Source: DATAYF01 sp036272735 (GTDB lineage Bacteria; Chloroflexota; Ktedonobacteria; Ktedonobacterales; Ktedonobacteraceae). Taken from it: a DNA stretch of 7,614 nt. Shown piece by piece: positions 1 to 6,020 of the stretch; the first letter of the stretch is position 1, and each line of letters starts with the position of its first letter. The stretch is taken from positions 1 to 7,614 of the forward strand of contig DATAYF010000741.1 of the NCBI GenBank assembly GCA_036272735.1. The letters run 5' to 3'. Made by a program: the position numbers and the translations under genes. The notes under the pieces were generated by a model. That model was not told the origin of the DNA. It ran no database searches and saw only the letters and a program-made list of their open reading frames with translations.

Positions 1-1438
1 GGACGGCGTGGCTCGTGTCTATGGTCTGCAAGATGTGAAGTATCTTGAGTTAGTAGAATTTACGCGCACAGGATTGTACGGCATGGCCTTCAACCTCGAA
101 GAAGAGACGGTCAGTTGCCCCATTCTGGGCGACTATACAAAAATCCGTGAAGACGACGAAGTGCGCACCACGGGGCAGGTTGTGCAGGTCCCCGTTGGCG
201 ATGCCCTGCTCGGTCGCGTGGTGAACCCGCTGGGCCAGCCAGTCGATGATCGCGGCCCCATCACTACCGATAAGTTCCGCGCAGTCGAGCGGGTCGCGCC
301 CGGCGTTATCACGCGTAAATCGGTGGATACTCCCGTACAGACCGGCATCAAAGCCATCGACAGTATCATCCCGATTGGCCGCGGACAGCGCGAACTAATC
401 ATTGGCGACCGCCAGACCGGGAAGACGGCCATCGCCATCGATACCATCATCAACCAGAAGGGCAAAGACCTGATTTGTATCTACGTCGCCATTGGCCAGA
501 AGAACTCGACAATTGCGCGCACGCAGGCCATCCTGGAAGAGTACGGCGCCATGGAATACTCGATTATCGTTGCCGCCGGTGCCTCTGATCCGGCCCCGTT
601 GAAATACCTGGCTCCCTACGCTGGGTGTGCGATCGGTGAGGAGTTCATGGACAGCGGACGCGATGCTCTGATCATTTATGACGACCTGAGTAAGCACGCC
701 GATGCCTACCGGAACATCTCGCTGATCATTCGCCGCCCTCCCGGACGCGAAGCCTTCCCTGGCGACGTGTTTTATCTGCACTCTCGTCTGCTGGAACGCG
801 CCGCCCGCTTGAATGAGGATTATGGCGGTGGTTCACTGACCGCCCTGCCAATCGTCGAAACCAAGGCGAACGACATCTCGGCCTACATCCCGACCAACGT
901 CATTTCGATCACCGATGGGCAGATCTTCCTGGAAACCGACCTGTTTAACGCCGGTCAGCGCCCAGCATTGAACGTGGGGAACTCGGTCTCTCGCGTGGGT
1001 AGTAGCGCGCAGAGAAAAGCCATGAGCCAGGTAGCAGGTCGCATGCGTCTGGAGTTGGCCCAGTTCCGCGAACTGGAAGCCTTCTCGCAGTTTGCCTCCG
1101 ATCTCGATAAGTCCACCAGGGATACCATCGAGCGCGGCCGCCGCATGCAAGAAGTGCTGAAGCAGCCGCAGTACCAGCCGGTGGCCGTCGAGAACCAGGT
1201 CATGATCATTTACGCAGTCACCAATGGCTATCTCGACGATGTGCCGGTCTCGCTGGTCGGAGCCTGGGAACAGGGACTCTACAGCTACATGGGAGCCAAT
1301 CATCAGGATCTCATCCAAGAAATGATCGACAAGTCCATCATCGGCAAGAGTAAGATGTCCGATGAGTACCTACAACGCCTGGGCGCAGCTATCGAAGAAT
1401 ACAAGAAGACAGCCGCCCCGCGCGAAGAGAAACGCTAG
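1..1438 (+). CDS. atpA: ATP synthase F1 subunit alpha, 5'-truncated by window edge
   Basis: Non-catalytic nucleotide-binding subunit of the F1 head, which makes or hydrolyses ATP at the inner face of the cytoplasmic membrane. The frame is open to the window start: codons from position 2 read D-G-V-A-R-V-Y-G, the normal alpha sequence. The GTG at 8 is therefore an internal valine, and roughly 30 N-terminal residues lie outside the window. The P-loop GDRQTGKT is at nt 404-427. The Walker B stretch ALIIYDDLSKHADAYR follows, then RRPPGREAFPGDVFYLHSR and the SVSRVG arginine-finger motif (Arg codon 992-994). The usual VGGAAQ after that motif reads VGSSAQ here, a mild variation. The C-terminal helical domain is complete and ends in a charged KK..PREEKR tail. 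It is first of four atp genes here and its stop overlaps the atpG ribosome binding site. Identity is secure. Confidence 0.98.
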   Translation, partial: DGVARVYGLQDVKYLELVEFTRTGLYGMAFNLEEETVSCPILGDYTKIREDDEVRTTGQVVQVPVGDALLGRVVNPLGQPVDDRGPITTDKFRAVERVAPGVITRKSVDTPVQTGIKAIDSIIPIGRGQRELIIGDRQTGKTAIAIDTIINQKGKDLICIYVAIGQKNSTIARTQAILEEYGAMEYSIIVAAGASDPAPLKYLAPYAGCAIGEEFMDSGRDALIIYDDLSKHADAYRNISLIIRRPPGREAFPGDVFYLHSRLLERAARLNEDYGGGSLTALPIVETKANDISAYIPTNVISITDGQIFLETDLFNAGQRPALNVGNSVSRVGSSAQRKAMSQVAGRMRLELAQFRELEAFSQFASDLDKSTRDTIERGRRMQEVLKQPQYQPVAVENQVMIIYAVTNGYLDDVPVSLVGAWEQGLYSYMGANHQDLIQEMIDKSIIGKSKMSDEYLQRLGAAIEEYKKTAAPREEKR

Positions 1439-1442
1439 GAGG
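1437..1442 (+). promoter_or_regulatory. Shine-Dalgarno of atpG overlapping the atpA stop
   Basis: AGGAGG begins inside the TAG stop of atpA (1436-1438) and lies 7 nt before the atpG ATG at 1450. This consensus site fixes the atpG start, and its overlap with the upstream stop suggests translational coupling of alpha and gamma. Confidence 0.85.
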
Positions 1443-1449
1443 CTGCTAC

Positions 1450-2340
1450 ATGCCATCAATCCAAGCGATTCGGCAGCGCATACGATCAGTAAAAAACACG
1501 GCCAAGATCACCAAAGCCATGCAGATGGTGGCGAGCAGCAAAATGCGCCGCGCACAAGCGCGTGTGGAGCAGTCTCGTCCCTACTCAGAACAGTTGCGCG
1601 CGCTGGTTTCACGACTGGCGCGTGTGAGCGGCGGTGATCTTGGGGATGAGTTGACCCTGATGAAGCAGCGGCCCGTACGTAATATTGGCATGATCCTGAT
1701 TACGCCTGACCGTGGTTTGTCCGGTGCCTTACCCTCGAACATTAACCGCCTGGCCGCCAGCACAGCGTTAGAACTGCAAGGCAAGCTAGCGGAACAGGGG
1801 CATCGTCCAGATGTAGGCTACATCGGAGTTGGGCGCAAAGGACGCGACTTCATCGTGCGCACTCAGCAAAACTTGCTGGCTGAATTCACCAATTACGGTG
1901 ATCGCCCATCACTGAGCGACGCCACAGCAATCGCCCAGGTAGCTGTCGATGCCTTTTTAAAAGAGGAGGTCGATATCGTGTACCTGGTCTATCCACAATT
2001 CGTGAACATGGTGACGCAAAGGCCAACCGCCGTGCAATTGCTTCCGGTACAGCCGCCTGCTGAGGGAGAAACAGAGCAAGCAAACGTAGAATATATCTAC
2101 GAACCCGACGCCAACGAGATCTTTAAGGCCCTGCTGCCGCGCTACGTGGATGTGCAGGTCTACCAGGCAATGCTGGAAACAGTATCAAGCTTCCTGTCGG
2201 CACAAATGATCGCGATGAAGAACGCAACCGACAACGCGAACGAGCTGGTAGATGATCTCACCTTGACGTTAAATAAAGCACGTCAGGCCTCCATCACGAT
2301 GCAGATTATCGAAATCGTGTCGGGCTCAGAAGCAAGTTAA
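1450..2340 (+). CDS. atpG: ATP synthase F1 subunit gamma
   Basis: Central rotor shaft of F1, a coiled coil of N- and C-terminal helices turning inside the alpha3beta3 ring. The 296 residues are near the usual 285-295. The N-terminal signature is intact (R-IRSVKNTAKITKAMQMVASSKMRRAQ, residues about 10-36). The Rossmann-like middle domain includes ITPDRGLSGALPSNINR (residues 84-100). The C-terminal helix has AMKNATDNA (255-263) and NKARQASIT (275-283). Two positions differ from the family norm: Q252 replaces the usual Arg of the 'ARM' motif (E. coli R242), and Q285 replaces the usual Glu two residues after the conserved Thr (E. coli E275). Both normally take part in or lie near rotor-beta contacts. 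The start is fixed by AGGAGG 7 nt upstream. Expected to be co-transcribed with atpA, atpD and atpC. Confidence 0.98.
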   Translation: MPSIQAIRQRIRSVKNTAKITKAMQMVASSKMRRAQARVEQSRPYSEQLRALVSRLARVSGGDLGDELTLMKQRPVRNIGMILITPDRGLSGALPSNINRLAASTALELQGKLAEQGHRPDVGYIGVGRKGRDFIVRTQQNLLAEFTNYGDRPSLSDATAIAQVAVDAFLKEEVDIVYLVYPQFVNMVTQRPTAVQLLPVQPPAEGETEQANVEYIYEPDANEIFKALLPRYVDVQVYQAMLETVSSFLSAQMIAMKNATDNANELVDDLTLTLNKARQASITMQIIEIVSGSEAS

Positions 2341-2358
2341 TAGAGAGACGAAGCATGA

Positions 2359-2381
2359 GGGGCAAGCCGCAAAGCCGCCCC
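2359..2381 (+). other. Small hairpin in the atpG-atpD spacer
   Basis: The 61-nt gap between atpG and atpD contains GGGGC (2359-2363) and GCCCC (2377-2381), which can form a 5-bp GC stem with a 13-nt loop. The loop holds part of a GCCGC direct repeat. There is no T-run after it, so it is not a terminator. It ends 3 nt before the weak atpD ribosome site GGAG (2385-2388, 13 nt from the ATG). It could affect mRNA processing or atpD translation; this is inference only. Confidence 0.4.
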
Positions 2382-2401
2382 AATGGAGAAATAAAAACAA
2401 C

Positions 2402-3823
2402 ATGGCAGTACAAAATGTCGGCACGAAAGGAAAAGTCGTGCAGGTGCTGGGTGCCGTAGTGGACGTAGAATTCCCTACCGACCAGCTTCCTGAGATTTAT
2501 AACGAATTGCTTGTGCGACCACAAGGTGCCACGGAGGATCTGGCCCTTGAGGTCGAGCAGCAGTTGGGCAACAACTGGGTACGTTGCGTCGCCATGGGTT
2601 CAACCGATGGCCTGCAGCGCGGCGTCGATGTCATTGATACCGGCGCACCAATTAGCGTACCAGTCGGCCCTAAAACCCTGGGCCGTATCTTCAATGTGTT
2701 GGGGCACGCAGTAGACAACAAACCAGAGGTCGAGGATACCCCTCACAATCCCATTCACCGCGAACCACCTTCGTTGGAAGAGCAGTCTTCCAAGGTCGAG
2801 GTCTTCGAAACTGGCATTAAGGTCATCGATCTGATATGCCCCTTCATGAGAGGTGGTAAAGCTGGTACTTTCGGTGGCGCTGGCGTCGGTAAGACAGTGG
2901 TTATTCAGGAACTGATTAACAATATCGCGAAAGGCCACGGCGGCTATAGCGTCTTCGCAGGCGTCGGCGAGCGCACACGTGAGGGCAATGACCTGTATCA
3001 CGAGATGCAGGAAGCTGGCGTTATCGACCGTTTGGCGATGGTCTTCGGTCAGATGAACGAGCCTCCCGGATCACGTCTGCGCGTAGCCTTGAGCGGTCTC
3101 GCGATTGCTGAGTACTTCCGCGATGAAGAAGGCAAAGACGTGCTGCTGTTTATCGACAACATCTTCCGCTTCACGCAGGCCGGTGCAGAGGTATCTGCTC
3201 TACTCGGTCGTATGCCTTCGGCCGTAGGGTATCAGCCGACATTGGCGGAGGAGATGGGCGAGCTACAGGAGCGCATCACCTCGACGAATCGCGGTTCAAT
3301 CACTTCGATGCAGGCTGTCTACGTGCCCGCTGACGACTACACCGATCCGGCTCCAGCGACGACCTTCGCGCACCTTGACTCGACCATCATGTTGGAGCGC
3401 TCCATCGCGTCCAAAGGCATCTACCCCGCCGTTGATCCGCTGACGTCAACCAGCCGCATCCTCGATCCGCAGGTTATCGGTGAGGAGCATTATAACGTGG
3501 CGCGTGGTGTACAGCAGGTCTTGCAGCGCTACAAAGAATTGCAGGACATCATCGCCATCCTGGGTATGGACGAACTTTCCGACGATGACAAGCTCACGGT
3601 GACGCGCGCTCGTAAGCTTGAGCGTTTCTGCTCACAGCCATTCACTGTGGCGCAGGTCTTTACCGGCCTGGAAGGGAAGTACGTCCCCGTAAAGGACACG
3701 ATCCGCAGCTTTAAGGATATCCTGGATGGCAAAGCTGACCAGGTGCCGGAAAGCTACTTCCTGAACAAAGGCACGATTGAAGATGTCTTATCCGCCTACG
3801 ATGCAGATCAGCAGAAGGGGTAA
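2402..3823 (+). CDS. atpD: ATP synthase F1 subunit beta (catalytic)
   Basis: Catalytic subunit of F1, forming ATP from ADP and phosphate. The 473 residues are full length. In order: N-terminal barrel KGKVVQVLGAVVDVEF (9-24); P-loop GGAGVGKT (158-165, with K164 and T165 contacting phosphate and Mg); catalytic glutamate E190 and R191 in GVGERTREGNDLYHEM; Walker B VLLFIDN ending at D252-N253; RFTQAGAEVSALLGRMPSAVG; the catch loop DDYTDPAPATTF (311-322), which has Tyr where E. coli has Leu; adenine-contacting Y341 in IYPAVDP; and DELSDDD (390-396), the equivalent of the DELSEED lever. All catalytic residues are present. The start is ATG at 2402 after a modest GGAG at 13 nt. The stop is 3 nt before atpC. 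Confidence 0.99.
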   Translation: MAVQNVGTKGKVVQVLGAVVDVEFPTDQLPEIYNELLVRPQGATEDLALEVEQQLGNNWVRCVAMGSTDGLQRGVDVIDTGAPISVPVGPKTLGRIFNVLGHAVDNKPEVEDTPHNPIHREPPSLEEQSSKVEVFETGIKVIDLICPFMRGGKAGTFGGAGVGKTVVIQELINNIAKGHGGYSVFAGVGERTREGNDLYHEMQEAGVIDRLAMVFGQMNEPPGSRLRVALSGLAIAEYFRDEEGKDVLLFIDNIFRFTQAGAEVSALLGRMPSAVGYQPTLAEEMGELQERITSTNRGSITSMQAVYVPADDYTDPAPATTFAHLDSTIMLERSIASKGIYPAVDPLTSTSRILDPQVIGEEHYNVARGVQQVLQRYKELQDIIAILGMDELSDDDKLTVTRARKLERFCSQPFTVAQVFTGLEGKYVPVKDTIRSFKDILDGKADQVPESYFLNKGTIEDVLSAYDADQQKG

Positions 3824-3826
3824 ACG

Positions 3827-4285
3827 ATGGCGACACGCAAAACTCTGCATGTCGAGGTAGTGACCGCTGAGCGCGAGCTATACAACGGCGAGGCCGAGAT
3901 GGTCAACGTAGAGGGCTCAGAGGGGCGTATGGGTATTCTGCCTGAGCACGCCCCACTACTGGCGCTACTGGCCCCCGGTCCGTTGCGTATCGCTTTGCAA
4001 GGCGCGGAGGATACGCTGTTTGTAGCAGGCGGTTTCATTGAGGTATCGAATGACGCGGTGACCATATTGGCCGACGCGGCTGAGTACGCCGAGGAGATCG
4101 ACCAGGCAGCCGTAGAAGAGGCACGCCGCCGTGCTCAGGAGCGGCTTGAGCAGGTTGAGTCCCGCGAGGAACGGGCCGATGTCGAGGCACAGCTACAGCG
4201 TGCCATGAACCGCCTGAAAGTCGCGGAACTGGCCCGTCGCAGCAGCCGTCGTCGTATCTCGGCCGCATCGACACCGGCAGAATAA
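3827..4285 (+). CDS. atpC: ATP synthase F1 subunit epsilon
   Basis: Rotor-foot subunit that links gamma to the c-ring and can inhibit ATP hydrolysis. Residues 5-85 form the N-terminal beta-sandwich, with typical V-T-A-E-R-E-L and EGSEGRMGILPEHAPLL followed by VAGGFIEVSNDAVTILAD. Residues 88-140 form the C-terminal helical hairpin. It contains RAMNRLKVAEL (125-135), similar to the C-terminal segment of the Bacillus PS3 protein. The protein has 152 residues, longer than the common 130-140, owing to a basic then Ser/Ala/Pro-rich tail after residue 136 (RRSSRRR...). In the helix, SREERA stands where the ATP-binding I(L)DxxRA motif of PS3 would be, apparently lacking the Asp. AAGGGG at 3815-3820, 6 nt upstream and touching the atpD stop, supports the ATG. 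Last gene of the operon; a strong hairpin follows. Confidence 0.96.
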   Translation: MATRKTLHVEVVTAERELYNGEAEMVNVEGSEGRMGILPEHAPLLALLAPGPLRIALQGAEDTLFVAGGFIEVSNDAVTILADAAEYAEEIDQAAVEEARRRAQERLEQVESREERADVEAQLQRAMNRLKVAELARRSSRRRISAASTPAE

Positions 4286-4310
4286 AATCGTAGGATACTC
4301 TTTTGTGTCC

Positions 4311-4362
4311 AAAGCAAGCGGGCTGTTATGGCTTCGGAAGCAATAACAGCCCGCTTGCTTTT
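4311..4362. terminator. Bidirectional terminator between atpC and the convergent TPM-like gene
   Basis: A perfect 19-bp inverted repeat pairs 4311-4329 with 4343-4361. The 13-nt centre can add four more pairs (GCTT 4331-4334 with AAGC 4338-4341) after a G-A mismatch. On the + strand it ends in TTTT, and on the - strand the stem itself ends in TTT. The U-tracts are short but the stem is very strong. It lies 25 nt after the atpC stop and 20 nt after the stop of the opposing gene, so it serves both. Confidence 0.9.
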
Positions 4363-4381
4363 ACTCATCACAACCGGTAGA

Positions 4382-5353
4382 TTAGAAATCGCCGCCACTA
4401 CCACCGCCAAAGTCTCCTCCGCCGCCACCACCACCGAAATCTCCTCCGCCTCCACCGCCAAAGTCTCCTCCACTGCCGCCTCCAAAGTCTCCTCCACCGC
4501 CACCTCCAAAGTCTCCTCCACCGTTGCCATAATCGTCATCCTGCTCACGCTGGTCGCGCTCACCGGCCTCTTTACCCAACTCATAGCCGAGCAAGCCACC
4601 GCCCGCAGCGCCCAGGCCACCAGCCGCCCAGGGATTCATCCCACCACCCTGATTGGGATAGTTGGGGCCGTAGTTGGGTGGATAGCCCTGGTTGTTGTAC
4701 TGGTTGTAGGGCGTGTAATTGGGATTGTTGCGCCCCCAGCCAAAGAGGCCCGGACGACCCATCATGCCAGCACGACGACGACCAGCAATCACACCAAAGG
4801 CCACCAGACCAGCCAGGATCAGCAGACCAACGCAACAGAGCGCACCCCCGCCAATATTACTTCCACCGCCAGAAACCAACCCGCCAAAGCTAGAGCCACC
4901 AGAGGCGTTGTTGAGTGAATTGATGGCAGCAATCGTTGCACTAGTATAGTCGTGCTTACCACGATAATCGTTGACGAAGGCATTAATCGCGTCATTGTAC
5001 TGGTTGCTCGTCAGCTTGACGCTACGACCGCCGACGATAGAAAGGTGCTGCAAATTCGTGCTAATTGCCATCACCACACTCGTTGGGTTGGGAATATCGC
5101 GCACAGCGGTTTGATCAAACGACGTTTTATTGCCGTTAAAATTACTCGTTGTGTAGATATCGACGCGATACGGCAGCGACGAGGCCGCGCTGCGCACGCG
5201 AGATTGGTCAAGTACCCCGGCACGATCCGAGATATTCACAGTACCAGCAAAGGCACTTGTCACGGTCAACAAAGCGAGCAACAAGGCCATGAAGATACCG
5301 ATGCCGATCTTACTTACCGATGAGGGCAAAAAACCAGGTGCTTTTTTGCTCAT
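4382..5353 (-). CDS. Secreted/membrane TPM-like domain protein with glycine-rich GGDF-repeat tail
   Basis: 323 residues. A basic start (MSKKAP) and hydrophobic core (about 16-33) end in SAFA|G, a signal peptide likely cleaved after residue 36. Residues 40-150 resemble a divergent TPM domain, the fold of YgcG-type and plant TLP18.3 proteins. The opening I-S-D-R-A-G-V-L-D is typical, followed by a VDIYTTSNF strand, VVMAISTNLQHLSIVGG and a helix before DYTSATIAAINSL. A Gly/Ser linker leads to a membrane helix (about 171-190, with C173-C174) and a basic GRRR stop, placing the TPM part outside and the rest in the cytoplasm. Then come an Asn/Tyr/Pro-rich stretch (209-236), a glycine-zipper-like segment (243-261), an acidic QDDDYGN bridge, and a tail of repeats ending GGDF to the last residue. 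Start chosen at 5353 because an ATG at 5425 would put 24 unsuitable residues before the signal peptide and would leave GGAGG inside the gene. Molecular function unknown; TPM-like assignment is by eye. Confidence 0.8.
   Translation of the reverse strand: MSKKAPGFLPSSVSKIGIGIFMALLLALLTVTSAFAGTVNISDRAGVLDQSRVRSAASSLPYRVDIYTTSNFNGNKTSFDQTAVRDIPNPTSVVMAISTNLQHLSIVGGRSVKLTSNQYNDAINAFVNDYRGKHDYTSATIAAINSLNNASGGSSFGGLVSGGGSNIGGGALCCVGLLILAGLVAFGVIAGRRRAGMMGRPGLFGWGRNNPNYTPYNQYNNQGYPPNYGPNYPNQGGGMNPWAAGGLGAAGGGLLGYELGKEAGERDQREQDDDYGNGGGDFGGGGGGDFGGGSGGDFGGGGGGDFGGGGGGGDFGGGSGGDF
4385..4528 (-). repeat. In-frame tandem repeat encoding GGDF-ending glycine units
   Basis: Six consecutive units lie at the 3' end of the gene. 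In + strand order they are 24, 27, 24, 24, 24 and 21 bp (4385-4408, 4409-4435, 4436-4459, 4460-4483, 4484-4507, 4508-4528). Most begin AAAGTCTCCTCC on the + strand, and two begin GAAATC instead. They encode GGGGGGDF, GGGSGGDF and close variants. All length differences are multiples of 3, so the frame is kept. The pattern suggests expansion and contraction by slippage or unequal recombination. Confidence 0.9.
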
Positions 5354-5366
5354 AAATTTCCAGCTT

Positions 5367-5371
5367 CCTCC
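5367..5371 (-). promoter_or_regulatory. Shine-Dalgarno of the TPM-like gene
   Basis: GGAGG on the - strand (followed by AAG) lies 13 nt before the ATG at 5353. The spacing is long, but no alternative start fits it better. It supports the 323-residue product rather than the longer reading from 5425. Confidence 0.55.
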
Positions 5372-5378
5372 ACGACGA

Positions 5379-5401
5379 TGCAATGTCGTTAGACCATTGC
5401 A
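5379..5401. repeat. Inverted repeat in the leader of the TPM-like gene
   Basis: TGCAATG (5379-5385) and CATTGCA (5395-5401) are perfect 7-bp arms with a 9-nt spacer. An overlapping alternative stem pairs ACGAC (5372-5376) with GTCGT (5385-5389). The repeat lies just upstream of the ribosome binding site, so it could be an operator or a leader hairpin. No function can be assigned. Confidence 0.45.
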
Positions 5402-5408
5402 CTTGTCG

Positions 5409-5420
5409 ATGTATATACAT
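5409..5420 (-). promoter_or_regulatory. Palindrome ATGTATATACAT, possible -10 region
   Basis: A perfect 12-bp palindrome lies 56 nt before the TPM-like start. It contains TATATA and TATACA, either of which could be a -10 box on the - strand. I could not find a convincing -35 at 16-18 nt, so the promoter call is weak. Confidence 0.25.
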
Positions 5421-5471
5421 GGCACACAGCCGAGCAGGACACGCCATACAAAAAATGGTTACTAGATAACT

Positions 5472-5505
5472 AACGTGAAACGTTCCCCACTATCAAATAC
5501 GTTTC
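5472..5505. repeat. Candidate operator: AACGTGAAACGTT palindrome plus inverted half-site
   Basis: AACGT-GAA-ACGTT (5472-5484) is a palindrome with a 3-nt centre. Its GAAACGT part (5477-5483) recurs inverted as ACGTTTC at 5499-5505 after 15 nt. The element lies upstream of the TPM-like gene and downstream of the terminator of the preceding gene, the place expected for regulator binding. No known regulator motif is recognised. Confidence 0.3.
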
Positions 5506-5533
5506 CACGCCCTGAAAGTTTACGGCCTGCGAT

Positions 5534-5576
5534 AAAAAAAGGAACACGCGGCGTCAGCCTGCGTGCTCCCTTTTTC
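5534..5576 (-). terminator. Rho-independent terminator of the small membrane-protein gene
   Basis: Read on the - strand, GGAGCACGC (5569-5561) pairs with GCGTGTTCC (5549-5541), 9 bp with one G-U. Inside it GGC and GCC form three more pairs around a 4-nt loop. A run of seven T (5540-5534) follows. It lies 11 nt after the stop of the upstream gene. The + strand also has a T5 run after the stem, but no + gene ends here. Confidence 0.85.
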
Positions 5577-5587
5577 AAGTATATTTG

Positions 5588-5866
5588 TTATTGCGATTCG
5601 CGATCCTGGTCGTCCTGGGGGAGTGCGGCACTAAAATTGCCACCAACGTCCTCGCCACGTGGGTCATCTCCAAATTCCTTGGGACGCTCTTCTCCCAGGC
5701 GTTCCGCAACCGGTTGCTGGTGCTCATCAATTGCAGGACCACCATGACTGACGCCACTGACGGGCCGTTTCGTACGCGCAAAACCAATGATCGCGATAAT
5801 TACCACAATCACAAACAGAACAATGATCAGTCCAAAAAACCAGATCAACGCAGTTCCTTGTCCCAT
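5588..5866 (-). CDS. Small single-pass membrane protein, function unknown
   Basis: 92 residues. Residues 6-29 form one strongly hydrophobic helix (Ile/Val/Leu/Phe), followed at once by RTKR. By the positive-inside rule this puts the short uncharged N-terminus outside and the rest in the cytoplasm. The remaining 60 residues are hydrophilic, rich in Asp, Glu, Gln, Pro and Gly, and probably disordered. No signal-peptidase site or lipobox is evident. Start chosen at ATG 5866 because GGAG (5876-5879 on the - strand) lies 9 nt before it. A TTG at 5875 in the same frame directly abuts that site and is unlikely. The gene has its own terminator, so it is probably monocistronic and separate from the TPM-like gene downstream. 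I recognise no family. Ending precisely before a good terminator supports it as a real gene. Confidence 0.75.
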   Translation of the reverse strand: MGQGTALIWFFGLIIVLFVIVVIIAIIGFARTKRPVSGVSHGGPAIDEHQQPVAERLGEERPKEFGDDPRGEDVGGNFSAALPQDDQDRESQ

Positions 5867-5974
5867 ACTAACCAACTCCAGTTCTAGCTATGCTTGCACA
5901 TGCATACAGCGTGTTCTTTCACCCCTATCCTACTCGGATTACGAAGCACAACCCACGAGCGGATACAATCGAAC

Positions 5975-5999
5975 GCCGCAAGAGAGGTCGCTATGCGGC
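5975..5999. repeat. Inverted repeat in the divergent intergenic region
   Basis: GCCGCA (5975-5980) and TGCGGC (5994-5999) are perfect 6-bp arms with a 13-nt spacer, 12 nt upstream of the extended -10 candidate of gpmI. The intergenic stretch 5867-6079 has no credible gene. Besides this repeat it holds the promoter candidate and palindrome listed separately, and a second TACAAT at 5964-5969. Confidence 0.3.
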
Positions 6000-6011
6000 A
6001 GAGAATAGGCA

Positions 6012-6020
6012 TGCTACAAT
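6012..6020 (+). promoter_or_regulatory. Extended -10 promoter candidate for gpmI
   Basis: TGCTACAAT combines the TGn extension with a -10 box one base from consensus. No good -35 is present at the right distance, which extended -10 promoters tolerate. Transcription would begin near 6027, leaving a leader of about 50 nt before gpmI. Confidence 0.45.

Noticed and set aside
2355..2459. 34-codon frame starting at an ATG in the atpG-atpD spacer and overlapping the atpD start
   Set aside because: It has no good ribosome site and an unremarkable Lys/Arg-rich product, and most of it lies out of frame inside atpD.
4385..4528. Repeat array considered as CRISPR or GGDEF-related
   Set aside because: The units are contiguous with no spacers and are in-frame coding. 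The GGDF string is a low-complexity motif and not a diguanylate cyclase active site, as no GGDEF-domain context exists.
4135..4620. Open frame on the - strand with EETL repeats
   Set aside because: This is the glycine-repeat DNA read in a shifted frame. It runs through the terminator and into antisense of atpC.
4328..4918. Open frame of 196 codons on the + strand over the terminator and glycine repeats
   Set aside because: Its Ser/Thr/Ala/Val-rich start is the reverse reading of the glycine-repeat codons. It begins inside the terminator hairpin and lacks a plausible ribosome site.
5353..5425. Extended N-terminus for the TPM-like protein starting at 5425
   Set aside because: It would place 24 non-conserved, Cys-containing residues before a clear signal peptide and bury the GGAGG ribosome site inside the coding region.
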